From: Spongiactinospora rosea
Lineage (GTDB): Bacteria > Actinomycetota > Actinomycetes > Streptosporangiales > Streptosporangiaceae
Length of the DNA stretch: 54,391 nt
Direction of reading: 5' to 3'
NCBI RefSeq assembly: GCF_003315795.1
Contig: NZ_QMEY01000039.1
Location: 1 to 54,391, forward strand
Shown here: positions 1 to 8,064 of the stretch, piece by piece
Layout: every line of letters starts with the position of its first letter
Numbering within the stretch: the stretch's first letter is position 1
Notes under the pieces: model-generated
Database searches by the model: none
What the model saw: only the letters and a program-made list of their open reading frames with translations
Told to the model about the DNA's origin: nothing
Position numbers and translations under genes: made by a program

Positions 1-234
1 AAGCCCCATGGCGAAGCCCCATGGCGAAGCCCCATGGCGAAGCCCCATGGCGAAGCCCCATGGCGAAGCCCCATGGCGAAGCCCCATGGCGAAGCCCCAT
101 GGCGAAGCCCCATGGCGAAGCCCCATGGCGAAGCCCCATGGCGAAGCCCCATGGCGAAGCCCCATGGCGAAGCCCCATGGCGAAGCCCCATGGCGAAGCC
201 CCATGGCGAAGCCCCATGGCGAAGCCCCATGGCG
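1..234. repeat. 13-bp tandem repeat, 18 perfect copies
   Basis: The unit AAGCCCCATGGCG is repeated head to tail eighteen times without a visible mismatch, and the array is cut by the window start, so it is probably longer. Each unit carries an NcoI-type CCATGG palindrome. Because 13 is not a multiple of three, all three forward frames are open and give the same repetitive peptide; this is an artefact and not a gene. The array ends right beside an IS5-type transposase relic. Confidence 0.97.
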
Positions 235-264
235 GGGGAAGCGACCGAGGTACTGGTATGGCCA

Positions 265-681
265 GACCCGTGCCCAGCGAAGTGGTGGCGGGCGTGGGGC
301 GGGTTGACCTCGAAGATTCACTCCATTGCCGATGGGCCGGGCCGCAAGCTGGGCACCGTCGTGAGCCGGGGCGGGGCGCTGACATCCGGGACCTTCTGGT
401 CCTGCTCGGCCGCATCCGTATACCCCGGCCTGGCGGCATCGGCCGACGACGAGGATTGCAGTCCGGCCGCCAACCGGGTGCTGCATCGCCGCCCCGCCGG
501 CCGGCCGAAGGCCGATACGGGGGGCCGGGCACCTGCCGTCGACCGGGGTCGCTAGATCGAACGCCTGATGAACCGGCGCGAGCAGTACCGTGCCGGGGTC
601 AGCCGATAGGACAGGCTGCGCAACCAGATCGCCGGCATCGTGATCTGGTTGCGCGCCCGGCTGGGCCGGATCATGGCCTAG
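265..681 (+). pseudogene. IS5-family transposase relic (3' part)
   Basis: One forward frame reads GGLTSKIHSIADGPGRKLG, which matches the GGLTTKIH...D..GRPL block of IS5-family DDE transposases. Further on it gives IERLMNRREQYRAGVSR, stop, DRLRNQIAGIVIWLRA, matching the family's C-terminal (V)ERxxNRLKQYR..ATRYDKLA...IVIWLR block. TAG stops at 553-555 and 607-609 break the frame; the second stands where the conserved Tyr of RYDK should be. The N-terminal third and first catalytic Asp are missing, and the middle is scrambled. No terminal inverted repeats could be identified. It is a decayed element beside the 13-bp array. Confidence 0.75.
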
Positions 682-691
682 GTGGAGTCGG

Positions 692-1903
692 TTAGCGGGG
701 GGTGAAGTGGGGGGTCCAGGTTTCGGTGGGTTCGGGTTCGCGGTAGTCGGTGAGGGGTTGGAAGGTGGTGCCGTCGGTGCTGAGGAGGACGAGGCGGCTG
801 CGGGTGGGCTCTTCGCAGCCGGTGGGATCGTCGATTTCGCAGGCCCAGGCCACGAGGTGGTCGTTGTCGGCCCAGGCGGAGAGCTCGATGACCAGGTGGT
901 CCTTGGTGGCGCGGATCGGGGTGAGCTTGCCGGTGGTGATGTCCTGGACGCCGGTCCAGGCGCGGTCTTCGGAGGCGTTGACGGCCAGGCGGCGGCCGTC
1001 CGGGGAGCGGCCGGCCGGTTGGTTGGTGGTGTGCGCGGGCTTGGCCGCAGAGCGGCCCTGGAGGTCAAGGTAGGCGCGTTCGCCCTCGAAGCCGGTGGTG
1101 TCCCAGAGGAGGGCGCCGTCGGCGGTCCACTGCAGGTCGGCGCCCCGCCCGTGGCCGGAGGTGTCGGCGGACGCCTGGATGAACCGGGACTCGTCCGTCT
1201 CCGGATCGAGGAGCAGGAAGCCGGTGCGGCGGGCCGTGGATCCGTTGCCTGAATCGTCGGCGTCGGGGTCGGCATCGTAGACCGTCAGCAGCAGGCGCTT
1301 GCCGTCGGGTGACCACTTGACCGAACTCGGCCGCTGGTCCAGGTCGAGCCAGCGCACGTTGCCGCCGGAGCGGCCGGTGATGCCGACCCGGCGCGCGCCG
1401 AACTTCTCCAGCACCGCGACCTGGCCGCCGCCCGGTGCGACGTCGAGGTAGGTCCACGGGGTCTTGCGGTAGCGCCCCGCGGCGTCGTCGTAGAGGTACC
1501 ACGTCGAGCGGACCTCGGTGCGGTCACCGCCGATCTTCTGGGTGGTGGTGACGTCGTAGGCGAAGACGGCCACGTTTTGTGCCGCGATCAGGCGGCCCTC
1601 CGGGGGCTCGACGTCGGGGTCGGCGCTCACCGCGAGGTCGCGGGCCTGGCCCGGCGAAGCGGAGGACGAGGGCGGTCCGGCGATCACCGTGACCGGGTCG
1701 GACGGCGAGCCGCCGCCCGCGAGCGCGCCGGGCACCACGATCACCGCCGCGACGGCCGCCGCGACCGCTCCCGCGAACGCCATGACCGTGCCCCGGCGCC
1801 GCCGGGAACGCCGCCGCATGGCCCGGCCCGCCAGGTCCGGCGGAATCTTCGACTCCTCCGACCACTCGCGCAGGACCTCCTTCAGAACGTCTTCGACGGT
1901 CAT
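692..1903 (-). CDS. Membrane-anchored propeller-like partner of SigE-type sigma factor
   Basis: A 403-aa protein starting at an ATG behind GGGGAGG. Residues 1-35 are cytoplasmic and rich in Arg. A single membrane helix follows at about 38-62 (VMAFAGAVAAAVAAVIVVPGAL). The rest is an extracellular domain with TolB/WD40-like strand patterns such as VKWSPDGKRLLL and AGRSPDGRRLAV. The start overlaps the stop of the upstream sigma factor gene by four bases (ATGA), so the two are translationally coupled. In actinomycetes this gene order usually marks the cognate membrane regulator (anti-sigma or sensor) of a SigE-family factor. No zinc-binding anti-sigma motif is visible, so the regulatory role is inferred from position. 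Confidence 0.75.
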   Translation of the reverse strand: MTVEDVLKEVLREWSEESKIPPDLAGRAMRRRSRRRRGTVMAFAGAVAAAVAAVIVVPGALAGGGSPSDPVTVIAGPPSSSASPGQARDLAVSADPDVEPPEGRLIAAQNVAVFAYDVTTTQKIGGDRTEVRSTWYLYDDAAGRYRKTPWTYLDVAPGGGQVAVLEKFGARRVGITGRSGGNVRWLDLDQRPSSVKWSPDGKRLLLTVYDADPDADDSGNGSTARRTGFLLLDPETDESRFIQASADTSGHGRGADLQWTADGALLWDTTGFEGERAYLDLQGRSAAKPAHTTNQPAGRSPDGRRLAVNASEDRAWTGVQDITTGKLTPIRATKDHLVIELSAWADNDHLVAWACEIDDPTGCEEPTRSRLVLLSTDGTTFQPLTDYREPEPTETWTPHFTPR

Positions 1904-2430
1904 GCGGTCGCCTCCCCGAAGATCGTGTAGGGGTCGTCGAGAGCCCGTAGCTCCGGTGACAGCTCACGGAGCCGGGCCAGGGCGCGGTGCGCGGTGCTGC
2001 GGACCGTGCCGACCGTGCAGCCGAGCTGCGCCGCCACCGTGGACTCCGGCAGGTCTTCGAAGTATCGGAGCACCAGCACGGCGCGCTGCCGGGGGGTGAG
2101 CCGGGCCAGCGCCCGCCGGACGACGATCTTCAGCTCAGCGCTGTGCGCCTCGTCCGGCCCGGACGTCTCGGGCGGCTCGGCCACGGCCATCTCGTTGCGC
2201 CGCCAGGCCAGCCGCCACCAGGAGACCTGCTGGCGGTACATCGCCTGCCGGACGTATGCCTCGGGCGACTCGATGGACCGCCACTTCGCGAAGGTGCGGG
2301 CCAGCGCCGACTGCAGCAGGTCCTCCGCCGCGTGCTGGTCACCGCCCGCGAGCAGATAGGCCACGCGCATGAGAGCGGGCGAGCGCGCGGTCACGAACTC
2401 GCGGAACGCCCTCTCGGCGTCGTCGTCCAC
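1900..2430 (-). CDS. SigE-family RNA polymerase sigma factor
   Basis: A 176-aa ECF-like sigma factor of the actinobacterial SigE family. Region 2 spans about 10-80 (ALMRVAYLLAGGDQHAAEDLLQSALARTFAKW). Region 4 spans about 110-160 (LARLTPRQRAVLVLRYFEDLPESTVAAQLGCTVGTVRSTAHRAL, a helix-turn-helix for the -35 element). The GTG start is chosen because GGAGG lies six bases upstream; a TTG two codons earlier overlaps that site. The gene is first in a two-gene operon with the membrane partner. Its own promoter should lie in the 2431-2660 region, where CGCCACGCC is repeated several times; no clear -35/-10 pair was found. Confidence 0.9.
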   Translation of the reverse strand: MDDDAERAFREFVTARSPALMRVAYLLAGGDQHAAEDLLQSALARTFAKWRSIESPEAYVRQAMYRQQVSWWRLAWRRNEMAVAEPPETSGPDEAHSAELKIVVRRALARLTPRQRAVLVLRYFEDLPESTVAAQLGCTVGTVRSTAHRALARLRELSPELRALDDPYTIFGEATA

Positions 2431-2660
2431 AGTCAACCTCCACAGTGCGGTACGCCCTCGGCGGCACGCCCCTCAGCGCCACGCCTTCAGCGCCACGCCC
2501 CTATAGACGCGATGGCGAGCCCGCCGCTATGCGGCCCACTGCAAAGAAATCTCAGAGACCGGCCCCGACCGCCCCGACCGGCCCCCGCCCCCGGTGAAAA
2601 GGCGTTGCCGCCGTGAAGCACCCCTGAATACCGTCTGTCGGACGAGGTTACGCGGCCCGG
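2431..2660. other. Intergenic region between divergent genes
   Basis: The space between the sigma factor gene and the leader peptide of the MFS gene. It contains three close copies of a CAGCGCCACGCC-like word at about 2473-2505. No gene with a ribosome binding site was found here. It must hold the promoters of both flanking transcription units. Confidence 0.5.
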
Positions 2661-2675
2661 AGACCAGGAGGTCCC

Positions 2676-2729
2676 ATGCACAGCCGAAAGGTCGTACGCA
2701 CCGCTCCGCTTCCCGGCCCCACCGGCTGA
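2676..2729 (+). CDS. 17-aa leader peptide upstream of MFS exporter
   Basis: An ATG with a perfect AGGAGG four bases upstream opens a 17-codon frame, MHSRKVVRTAPLPGPTG, ending in TGA. It lies about 96 bases before the TTG start of the exporter. Short, well-initiated leader peptides are known upstream of actinomycete resistance and efflux genes, where ribosome stalling controls a downstream hairpin. The Arg, Lys and Pro residues (RKVVR, PLPGP) are of the kind that can stall a drug-bound ribosome. That it is translated is supported only by its ribosome binding site; the regulatory role is inference. Confidence 0.55.
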   Translation: MHSRKVVRTAPLPGPTG

Positions 2730-2749
2730 CAAGCAGGCACTGACAAGCA

Positions 2750-2825
2750 CGCGGCTCCCGGGAGGGGAGCGGTCTTTCGTTCGTCCGGACCGTTCTTCTT
2801 CTCTTCTTCTGCGAGGAGTCCTCTT
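2750..2825 (+). promoter_or_regulatory. Possible attenuator/RBS-masking region of MFS gene
   Basis: Between the leader peptide and the exporter lies a GCTCCC/GGGAGC stem with a five-base loop. It is followed by CGGTC...GACCG and then a long pyrimidine tract (TTCTTCTTCTCTTCTTCT). The exporter's GAGGAG is itself part of a small palindrome (GAGG-AGT-CCTC) that could hide it. Together these could form alternative structures controlled by translation of the leader peptide. This was judged by eye, without folding. Confidence 0.4.
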
Positions 2826-4094
2826 TTGCGTGCGCGCGATCGCGCCCCCCAGGCCGGTACGGCCAAGCTGGGCGCCGATTTCCACAAGCTGTGGACAGCT
2901 TCCGCGATCTCCAACCTCGGCGACGGCGTCGGCTCGGTGGCAGGCCCCCTGCTCGTCGCCTCGCTGACCGCCGACCCCGCCCTGGTGGCCGGGGCGGCAT
3001 TCGCCGGGCAGCTCCCCTGGCTGCTGTTCTCCCTGCTCAGCGGCGTCTACGTGGACCGCGTCGACCGGCAACGGCTGATCGTCGTGGTCAACCTGCTGCG
3101 CGGGGTCGTCATGTCCGCCCTGGCGCTGTCCATCGCCTTCGACGCCGTGACCATCCCGCTGGTGTACGCGGCGTTCTTCCTGCTCGGCACCGGCGAGACG
3201 CTGGCCGACACGGCCTCCCAGGCCCGGCTGCCCGCCGTCGTCCCTGACGAGCTGCTGCCCGGGGCCAACGCCCGCCTCGGGGCCACGTTCACGGTGGTCG
3301 ACCAGTTCGCGGCCAAGCCGCTCGGCGCGTGGCTGTTCGTGGCCGGGACCGCGCTCGCGTTCGGCGTCAACGCCCTGACCTTCGTGGCCTCGGCGCTGAT
3401 CGTCGCCGCGATGCGGCCCATCCCACGCCCGGCAGCAGACCGGGAGCCGAAGCGCTCCGCCGTACGGCACGACATCGCCGAAGGCGTGCGCGCGCTGTGG
3501 GCCAACGGCCTGCTGCGCGCCCTGGCGCTGTGCTTGGGCGCGATGAACATCGTGTTCTGCGCCGCCTTCTCGATCTTCGTGCTGTACGCGCGGGACCGCC
3601 TCGGCCTGTCCGGACTCGGGTACGGCACGCTGCTGACCACGTTCGCCGTCGGCGGCCTGATCGGTACGTCGGTCGCGAGCCGCCTGGCGGCCAGGTACGG
3701 CGCCGCCGCCCTGCTCCGCGCCGGGCTCGTCGTGGAGTGCGTCACGCACCTGACGCTCGCCCTGACCACGAGCCCCTGGACGGCGGGCGCGATCCTGATC
3801 GTCTTCGGCGTCCACACCATGGTCTGGAACGTGGTGGTGAACACCGTACGGCAGCGCGCCGTCCCCGACCGGCTCCAGGGCCGGGTGGTCAGCGTCTACT
3901 CGCTGATGGACCTGGGCGGGGCCGCGCTGGGTTCGCTGCTCGGCGGCCTGTTCGCCCAGGCCCTCGGCCTGACCGCGCCCTTCTGGATCGCGTCGGCGTG
4001 CATGCTGGTCGTCACGGTCGCCGCCTGGCGGCCGTTCCGGGCGGCGACGACCGTTACGCGCCCTGCTCCGAGAACACCTCCACCAGCCGGCTGA
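2826..4094 (+). CDS. MFS transporter (MFS_3/EntS-like exporter)
   Basis: A 422-aa protein with about twelve hydrophobic segments, typical of the MFS_3 branch that includes enterobactin exporter EntS and macrolide or multidrug exporters. The N-terminal motif SNLGDGVGSVAGPLL and the loop VYVDRVDRQRL (motif A position) are characteristic, as is the second-half RLQGRVVSVYSLMDLGGAALGS. The start is TTG, with GAGGAG seven bases upstream. It probably exports a small hydrophobic compound; the substrate cannot be told. Its 3' end overlaps the convergent oxidoreductase gene by 41 bp. A leader peptide and hairpins upstream suggest induction by translation stress. Confidence 0.87.
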   Translation: MRARDRAPQAGTAKLGADFHKLWTASAISNLGDGVGSVAGPLLVASLTADPALVAGAAFAGQLPWLLFSLLSGVYVDRVDRQRLIVVVNLLRGVVMSALALSIAFDAVTIPLVYAAFFLLGTGETLADTASQARLPAVVPDELLPGANARLGATFTVVDQFAAKPLGAWLFVAGTALAFGVNALTFVASALIVAAMRPIPRPAADREPKRSAVRHDIAEGVRALWANGLLRALALCLGAMNIVFCAAFSIFVLYARDRLGLSGLGYGTLLTTFAVGGLIGTSVASRLAARYGAAALLRAGLVVECVTHLTLALTTSPWTAGAILIVFGVHTMVWNVVVNTVRQRAVPDRLQGRVVSVYSLMDLGGAALGSLLGGLFAQALGLTAPFWIASACMLVVTVAAWRPFRAATTVTRPAPRTPPPAG

Positions 4095-4938
4095 ACGCGT
4101 CGCCGCCGTGCCCCGCGTCGATGGCCCGCTGCGTGCTCGCCTTGATCGCGCGCACGACGCTCACATCGATCCCGCGCTCCTCACCCGCGTGGATGATGTG
4201 GTCGAGCGTGGCGGCGTTGGAGGTGATGGCGGACCCTTCCGACGGGTGGTGGCGGGAGTCCACCGGCTCGACCGCGGTGTCGATCATGATCGGCATCAGG
4301 TGGCCGATCCCCGCGGCGAACGGCGCGAAGTCCTTGGCCGTGATGCCCTCCGCCCTGGCCAGCGCGAAGGCGTGCATCAGGCCGGACATGCTCGTCCAGA
4401 ACAGGTCGAGCAGCGCCAGGTCGTAGGCCGCGGCCCGCCCGGGGTCGGTCCCCAGGTGGGTCGCGGTGCCGCCGAGGACGTCCAGGACGGGCTTGTGGGC
4501 CTGGTACACGTCCGCGGGCCCGCTGTAGAGCAGGACGGCGGACGGCCCGCCGATGGTCGTCGTCGGCGTCATGATCGCGCCGTCGAGGTAGTCGATGCCG
4601 TGCGCCGCCGCCCACTCCGCCGACCGCCGGGCCCGCCCCGGCGTGTCGGCGGTGAGCTGGACCAGCGTGCGGCCCTTCAGCGCGCCCGCGATCGGGTCCA
4701 GTACGGCGTGCGCGGCGTCGTAGTCGAGCAGGCAGACGATCACGAGCGGGCTCGCCGCGACCGCCTCGGCGGCCGTCGCGGCGCGTACCGCGCCACGCGC
4801 GACGAGGTCGTCCGCCTTGCCCGGCGTACGGTTCCACACCGTCGTCGGATGGCCCGCCGCGACGTAAGCCCCGGCCAGCGCCTGCCCCATCGGCCCCAGC
4901 CCGATGATCGTGACGGGCGCGCGGTCACCAGTGGCCAT
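4054..4938 (-). CDS. NAD(P)-dependent imine-reductase-like oxidoreductase
   Basis: A 294-aa member of the beta-hydroxyacid/6-phosphogluconate dehydrogenase superfamily. The Rossmann start is VTIIGLGPMGQALAGAYVAAGHPTTVWNRT, where Asn-Arg-Thr after the second strand indicates NADPH. Residues 95-165 form the family's QLTADTPG...DGAIMTP block. The C-terminal helical dimerisation domain carries AYDLALLDLFW; the Asp there matches the catalytic position of D-type imine reductases. The start is an ATG behind GGGGGA. The native substrate of such enzymes is generally unknown. An HxlR-like operator upstream suggests control by a regulator encoded elsewhere. Confidence 0.85.
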   Translation of the reverse strand: MATGDRAPVTIIGLGPMGQALAGAYVAAGHPTTVWNRTPGKADDLVARGAVRAATAAEAVAASPLVIVCLLDYDAAHAVLDPIAGALKGRTLVQLTADTPGRARRSAEWAAAHGIDYLDGAIMTPTTTIGGPSAVLLYSGPADVYQAHKPVLDVLGGTATHLGTDPGRAAAYDLALLDLFWTSMSGLMHAFALARAEGITAKDFAPFAAGIGHLMPIMIDTAVEPVDSRHHPSEGSAITSNAATLDHIIHAGEERGIDVSVVRAIKASTQRAIDAGHGGDAFSRLVEVFSEQGA

Positions 4939-5004
4939 GTCGAGTCCCCCTGATAGGTACGGATGAAGATGTCCCTGCCAGACTCCCGACGCGGTGCCTC
5001 AGCC

Positions 5005-5047
5005 GCAAGTACCCACTATTAAGTCAGATACCCACCTTTTGGTAAGT
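5005..5047 (-). promoter_or_regulatory. Promoter and HxlR-like operator of the oxidoreductase gene
   Basis: On the minus strand TTACCA and TTAATA are 17 bases apart and make a good -35/-10 pair. The -35 lies inside ACTTACC-AAAA-GGTGGGT (5030-5047), an imperfect inverted repeat matching the ACTTACC...GGTAAGT type recognised by HxlR-family repressors. A second TACCCAC copy lies at 5010-5016. No HxlR gene is present in this window. Confidence 0.5.
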
Positions 5048-5204
5048 GCCCGCGACGGCCGGATGTGGACAGCGCGCCAACCCCGGGGGCAGCGAGAACG
5101 TCAAGCAGTCGTCGGCTGAGTAACCACCCGGATCACCTCAGCCACCACCGCAACCGCAACCGCAAGAACCTGGCCGCCGGAATCCCACCGCTTGGAGACA
5201 TTCG

Positions 5205-5432
5205 GTGAACCCATCCGAGCACTCCCGCCCGCCGCGCCTCACCACCGGGCTGCTCATCGCGTTCCTGGTCCTCGGTGTCGTGGGCTTCGTCATCGTGGCG
5301 GTGCTGTACTGGCACGCCGCGTCGGAGCCCGCGGATTCGGCCCCGCCGCGGCAGCCCGTGCTCACCACGCCGCAAACGGCCCGTTCAGCGGCGGACGGAC
5401 TTGCGGTAGGCGTCCAGTACGTCCTGCCGTAG
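5205..5432 (+). CDS. Small single-pass membrane protein
   Basis: A 75-aa hypothetical protein starting at GTG with a GGAG seven bases upstream. A membrane helix spans about residues 14-36 (GLLIAFLVLGVVGFVIVAVLYWHA). A Pro/Ser-rich tail follows, predicted outside. Its last 48 bases overlap the convergent gene at 5385. No family is recognised. The hydrophobic segment supports it, but the overlap and short length leave room for doubt. Confidence 0.5.
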   Translation: MNPSEHSRPPRLTTGLLIAFLVLGVVGFVIVAVLYWHAASEPADSAPPRQPVLTTPQTARSAADGLAVGVQYVLP

Positions 5433-6509
5433 CAGGTGGCCGAAGCCCGCGCGTTCCAGGCGCAGGCCGAGCGCCGCCACGTCCGTGCCGAAGGCCGCGG
5501 CGGTGTCCGGCAGGTTCCAGTCGTGCGCGGCCAGCCTGGTGAGCAGGTGACCGCGCCTGACCTGCGCCTCCGACAGCCGGAACGTCTTCAGGTAGGCCAG
5601 TCGCCCGGCCTCGTCGGTGATCGTCTCGCCGATGTGGTTCTCCCGCCGCCGCTCGAACGTGGGCAGGAACCGCCGCAGGGTGTACGGACCGAGCCGGTAC
5701 ACGCGCGTGGCCGTCACGGGTCCGGACGTCAGCCCGGCGGCCATCACCGTGTCGTGGAACCCGGCCCACTCCCGCTCCAGCCGTACGGCCTGCGCGCGCA
5801 GATCCGCCACCGACGACACCGCGCGCTCGTCGATCGCCGCGTCGAAGGAGGGCGCGGAGTGGAAGAGCGCGTACTCGTAGATCAGCTCGCCGTACAGGTC
5901 GCGGATCAGCGTGGGGTGCAGCGCCCGGTAGTCCTCGGGGTGCGGTACGACGAAGGCGGCGGCCAGCGCGTCCGCGACGTACAGCAGCAGCCCGCACTGC
6001 CCGGGATGGAACTCGAAGACCCGCAGCGCGTCGTCCAGCCCGCGGATCTGCGCGCCCGTGTACGCCTCCTCCGCGCGCGGCGACAGACCGCGGGTCACCG
6101 CGTGCCGCGAGTACTCCTCCCAGGCGATCACCGGCCCGCCGAAGTGCAGCGCCAGGTAGCCCTCCAGGGCCAGGTGCAGCGGCAGGAAGCGCAACCGGCC
6201 CTTGTCCTCCCTGCGGACCATCCGCCGCCAGGTCCTGATCGCCAGGTGCTCCTCGGCGGGGCCGAGCGAGGTGCCGTAGGAGGCGGCGGGTGAGCCGTCG
6301 CGGGTCCACGACGCCACGAAGGCGTGCGGGACGTACGCGATATAGCTGGACTTGTCGGGCAGGTCGACGATGGACACCTCGTCACCGAGCACCGTGGCGT
6401 CCAGCCGCAGGTCCTCGATCGGGCGCTCACGTACCAGCGGCACCAGCCGTACCGCGCCCCACGTCTGCGCGGGCCGCGTGACCAGCCCGGCCAGGTCGAT
6501 CCCGGTCAT
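5385..6509 (-). CDS. Unknown partner protein of TROVE/vWA gene (ARPP-2-like?)
   Basis: A 374-aa protein with no membrane segments or signal peptide. Conserved-looking blocks are WGAVRLVPLV near the N-terminus, FHPGQCGLLLYVADALAAAFVVPHPEDYRALHPTLIRDLYGELIYEYALF at about 165-215, and a C-terminal helix-rich part (LRRFLPTFERRRENHIGETI, LTRLAAHDWNLPDTAAAFG) that may contain a helix-turn-helix. The ATG overlaps the stop of the TROVE-like gene by four bases, so they are co-translated. The middle block resembles the ARPP-2-type domains described near Ro60/vWA genes in predicted conflict systems; that is from memory and not certain. Its function is unknown. Confidence 0.75.
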   Translation of the reverse strand: MTGIDLAGLVTRPAQTWGAVRLVPLVRERPIEDLRLDATVLGDEVSIVDLPDKSSYIAYVPHAFVASWTRDGSPAASYGTSLGPAEEHLAIRTWRRMVRREDKGRLRFLPLHLALEGYLALHFGGPVIAWEEYSRHAVTRGLSPRAEEAYTGAQIRGLDDALRVFEFHPGQCGLLLYVADALAAAFVVPHPEDYRALHPTLIRDLYGELIYEYALFHSAPSFDAAIDERAVSSVADLRAQAVRLEREWAGFHDTVMAAGLTSGPVTATRVYRLGPYTLRRFLPTFERRRENHIGETITDEAGRLAYLKTFRLSEAQVRRGHLLTRLAAHDWNLPDTAAAFGTDVAALGLRLERAGFGHLLRQDVLDAYRKSVRR

Positions 6510-7894
6510 CGCCGCACCGCCGCCGCCCGGTCGGCCAGGTACGCCCGCAGTTCCGCGGACCCCGTACGGCCCAGCGCGAACGCCGCCAGCTCCACCAGCG
6601 CCGGAAGGTCCTCCGCGTCGCGGATGCCCACCGTCGGCACGGCCGGCGACAGGCGGCGGACCTCGAAGCGCTCGGCGTCGTAAACCGGATTCAGGTGGGT
6701 GATGGCGACCTCCCCCGCCGGGTCCAGCCTGCGCCGCCACACCCGCAGCACCTCGGCGGCCAGACCGGGCGGCGCGTTGTCCCAGCCGTCCGACACGATG
6801 ACCAGCCGGTCCGGGTGGTCGTCGAGGGCGTCGATGATCCGCAGGCCGAGCGGCGTCGGCCCGGCCGGGCGCGCCAGGATCGGGTCGGCGCGCCCGCTGA
6901 GCCACCGCGCCCGGTACTCCCCCGCCAGCGCCTCCAGCAGGTAGTGGCAGGCGAGCGCGACCGCGAGCGGGCGGCGGCGCTTCACCGGCGAGCCGTACGA
7001 CGAGAAGCTGTCGTCCAGCACGGCCGTCAGCCGCCCCCACGTACCGCGCCGGGGGCCCGCCGTACGCGCCGCCGAGGCGCGCAGCGCGCCCGTCAGCTCC
7101 GCGCGCCGCTCGATCCTGGTCGAAACGGGCAGCGCGAGCACGTAGGAGGCCAGCCGTACCAGCGGCATGGCCGCCAGGTCGGCCGCGGTGTCCACACCGT
7201 CGCGCGCCGCTCGCCCGGCCAGCCGCAGCCGTTCCAGCCTGGTCATCCGGTGCGCGATCCGGTCGAGAAAGACCTCCCGCGCGATCCCGCGCCGCGCCGC
7301 GAACCCCTCCGCGACGGTGTACGGCAGGTCATAGAGCGCCTGCGTCTCATAGTGCGCGCGCCGCCACTTCTCCAGGATCGGCGTCTCGAACCGGGTACGA
7401 CGGGCGGGCGCGAACAGGAAGTCGCCCAGCTCGCCCGGCGGCCGGAAGTGCGCGTGCCGCATCGCGGCCTTGAGCGCGGTGCGGTACTTGACGGCGTCGA
7501 ACGCGAGGTCGGGCCGCGCGGCCAGCCAGTCGCGGATGATCGCGCGGGTGCGGCGGTTGTTGGTGCCGTCCCCGCGGAGGTCGCGGAACAGCCGGTACGC
7601 CCGCGGCGGGCTCATCCGGGCGAGCCGCCAGGCGATCAGCTCGCCGTCGCCGCCCTGCTCGCGCAGCACGGTACGGATGATCAGCGCGGCGTTGTGGTCG
7701 TTGATGTCCAGCGCGAGGGTGGCCGCGTAGAGGTCGGGATAGTTGCCGTGGATGTAGCGGTGCAGGAAGTCCAGGGACAGCCGCTGGGCGTGCCGTCCGT
7801 CGCGAAACTCCCGCTGGCCGGTCGCGCTGATCGCCGCGTTGGCGAACAGCAGTACGTCCTCGGACTCGATCAGGTCCGCGAAGGTCTCGTCCAT
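6506..7894 (-). CDS. TROVE/vWA (Ro60-like) protein
   Basis: A 462-aa protein. The first 270 residues are helical repeat-like, with blocks such as NNRRTRAIIRDWL, AFDAVKYRTALKAA and LYDLPYTVAEGFAARRGI. The C-terminal half is a von Willebrand A domain with a complete metal site: DDSFS (294-298), Thr347 in GPTPLG and SDG (368-370). HEAT-like TROVE repeats plus vWA is the architecture of Ro60/Rsr, which binds Y RNA and helps RNA quality control. The internal ATG at 7894 is preferred over longer forms because GGGGAG precedes it. The partner gene overlaps its stop. A structured element lies upstream at 8065-8100. RNA binding is inferred from architecture only. Confidence 0.75.
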   Translation of the reverse strand: MDETFADLIESEDVLLFANAAISATGQREFRDGRHAQRLSLDFLHRYIHGNYPDLYAATLALDINDHNAALIIRTVLREQGGDGELIAWRLARMSPPRAYRLFRDLRGDGTNNRRTRAIIRDWLAARPDLAFDAVKYRTALKAAMRHAHFRPPGELGDFLFAPARRTRFETPILEKWRRAHYETQALYDLPYTVAEGFAARRGIAREVFLDRIAHRMTRLERLRLAGRAARDGVDTAADLAAMPLVRLASYVLALPVSTRIERRAELTGALRASAARTAGPRRGTWGRLTAVLDDSFSSYGSPVKRRRPLAVALACHYLLEALAGEYRARWLSGRADPILARPAGPTPLGLRIIDALDDHPDRLVIVSDGWDNAPPGLAAEVLRVWRRRLDPAGEVAITHLNPVYDAERFEVRRLSPAVPTVGIRDAEDLPALVELAAFALGRTGSAELRAYLADRAAAVRR

Positions 7895-8064
7895 CGGCTC
7901 CCCAAGGGTGGCGATCGGCCGGGGAATGAGGGAGCGAACAGCGAAAACATCGTTGTACAGACGGGTTCCGGAAGTCGCACCGGAGTCCCGCGGCCGATCT
8001 GAATTGCGACCATAGCAGGGCCATTCCGGCATTACGCACCGATTTTCGGGGGGCCGTAGGGGTC

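Noticed and set aside
8..695. Three overlapping open frames through the 13-bp array
   Set aside because: All encode the same repeat peptide because the unit is 13 bases; this is a repeat artefact, not a gene.
2487..3815. Long minus-strand frame opposite the MFS gene
   Set aside because: Composition is typical of a shadow in GC-rich DNA (Arg/Gly/Gln-rich) and it lies antisense to a clear transporter.
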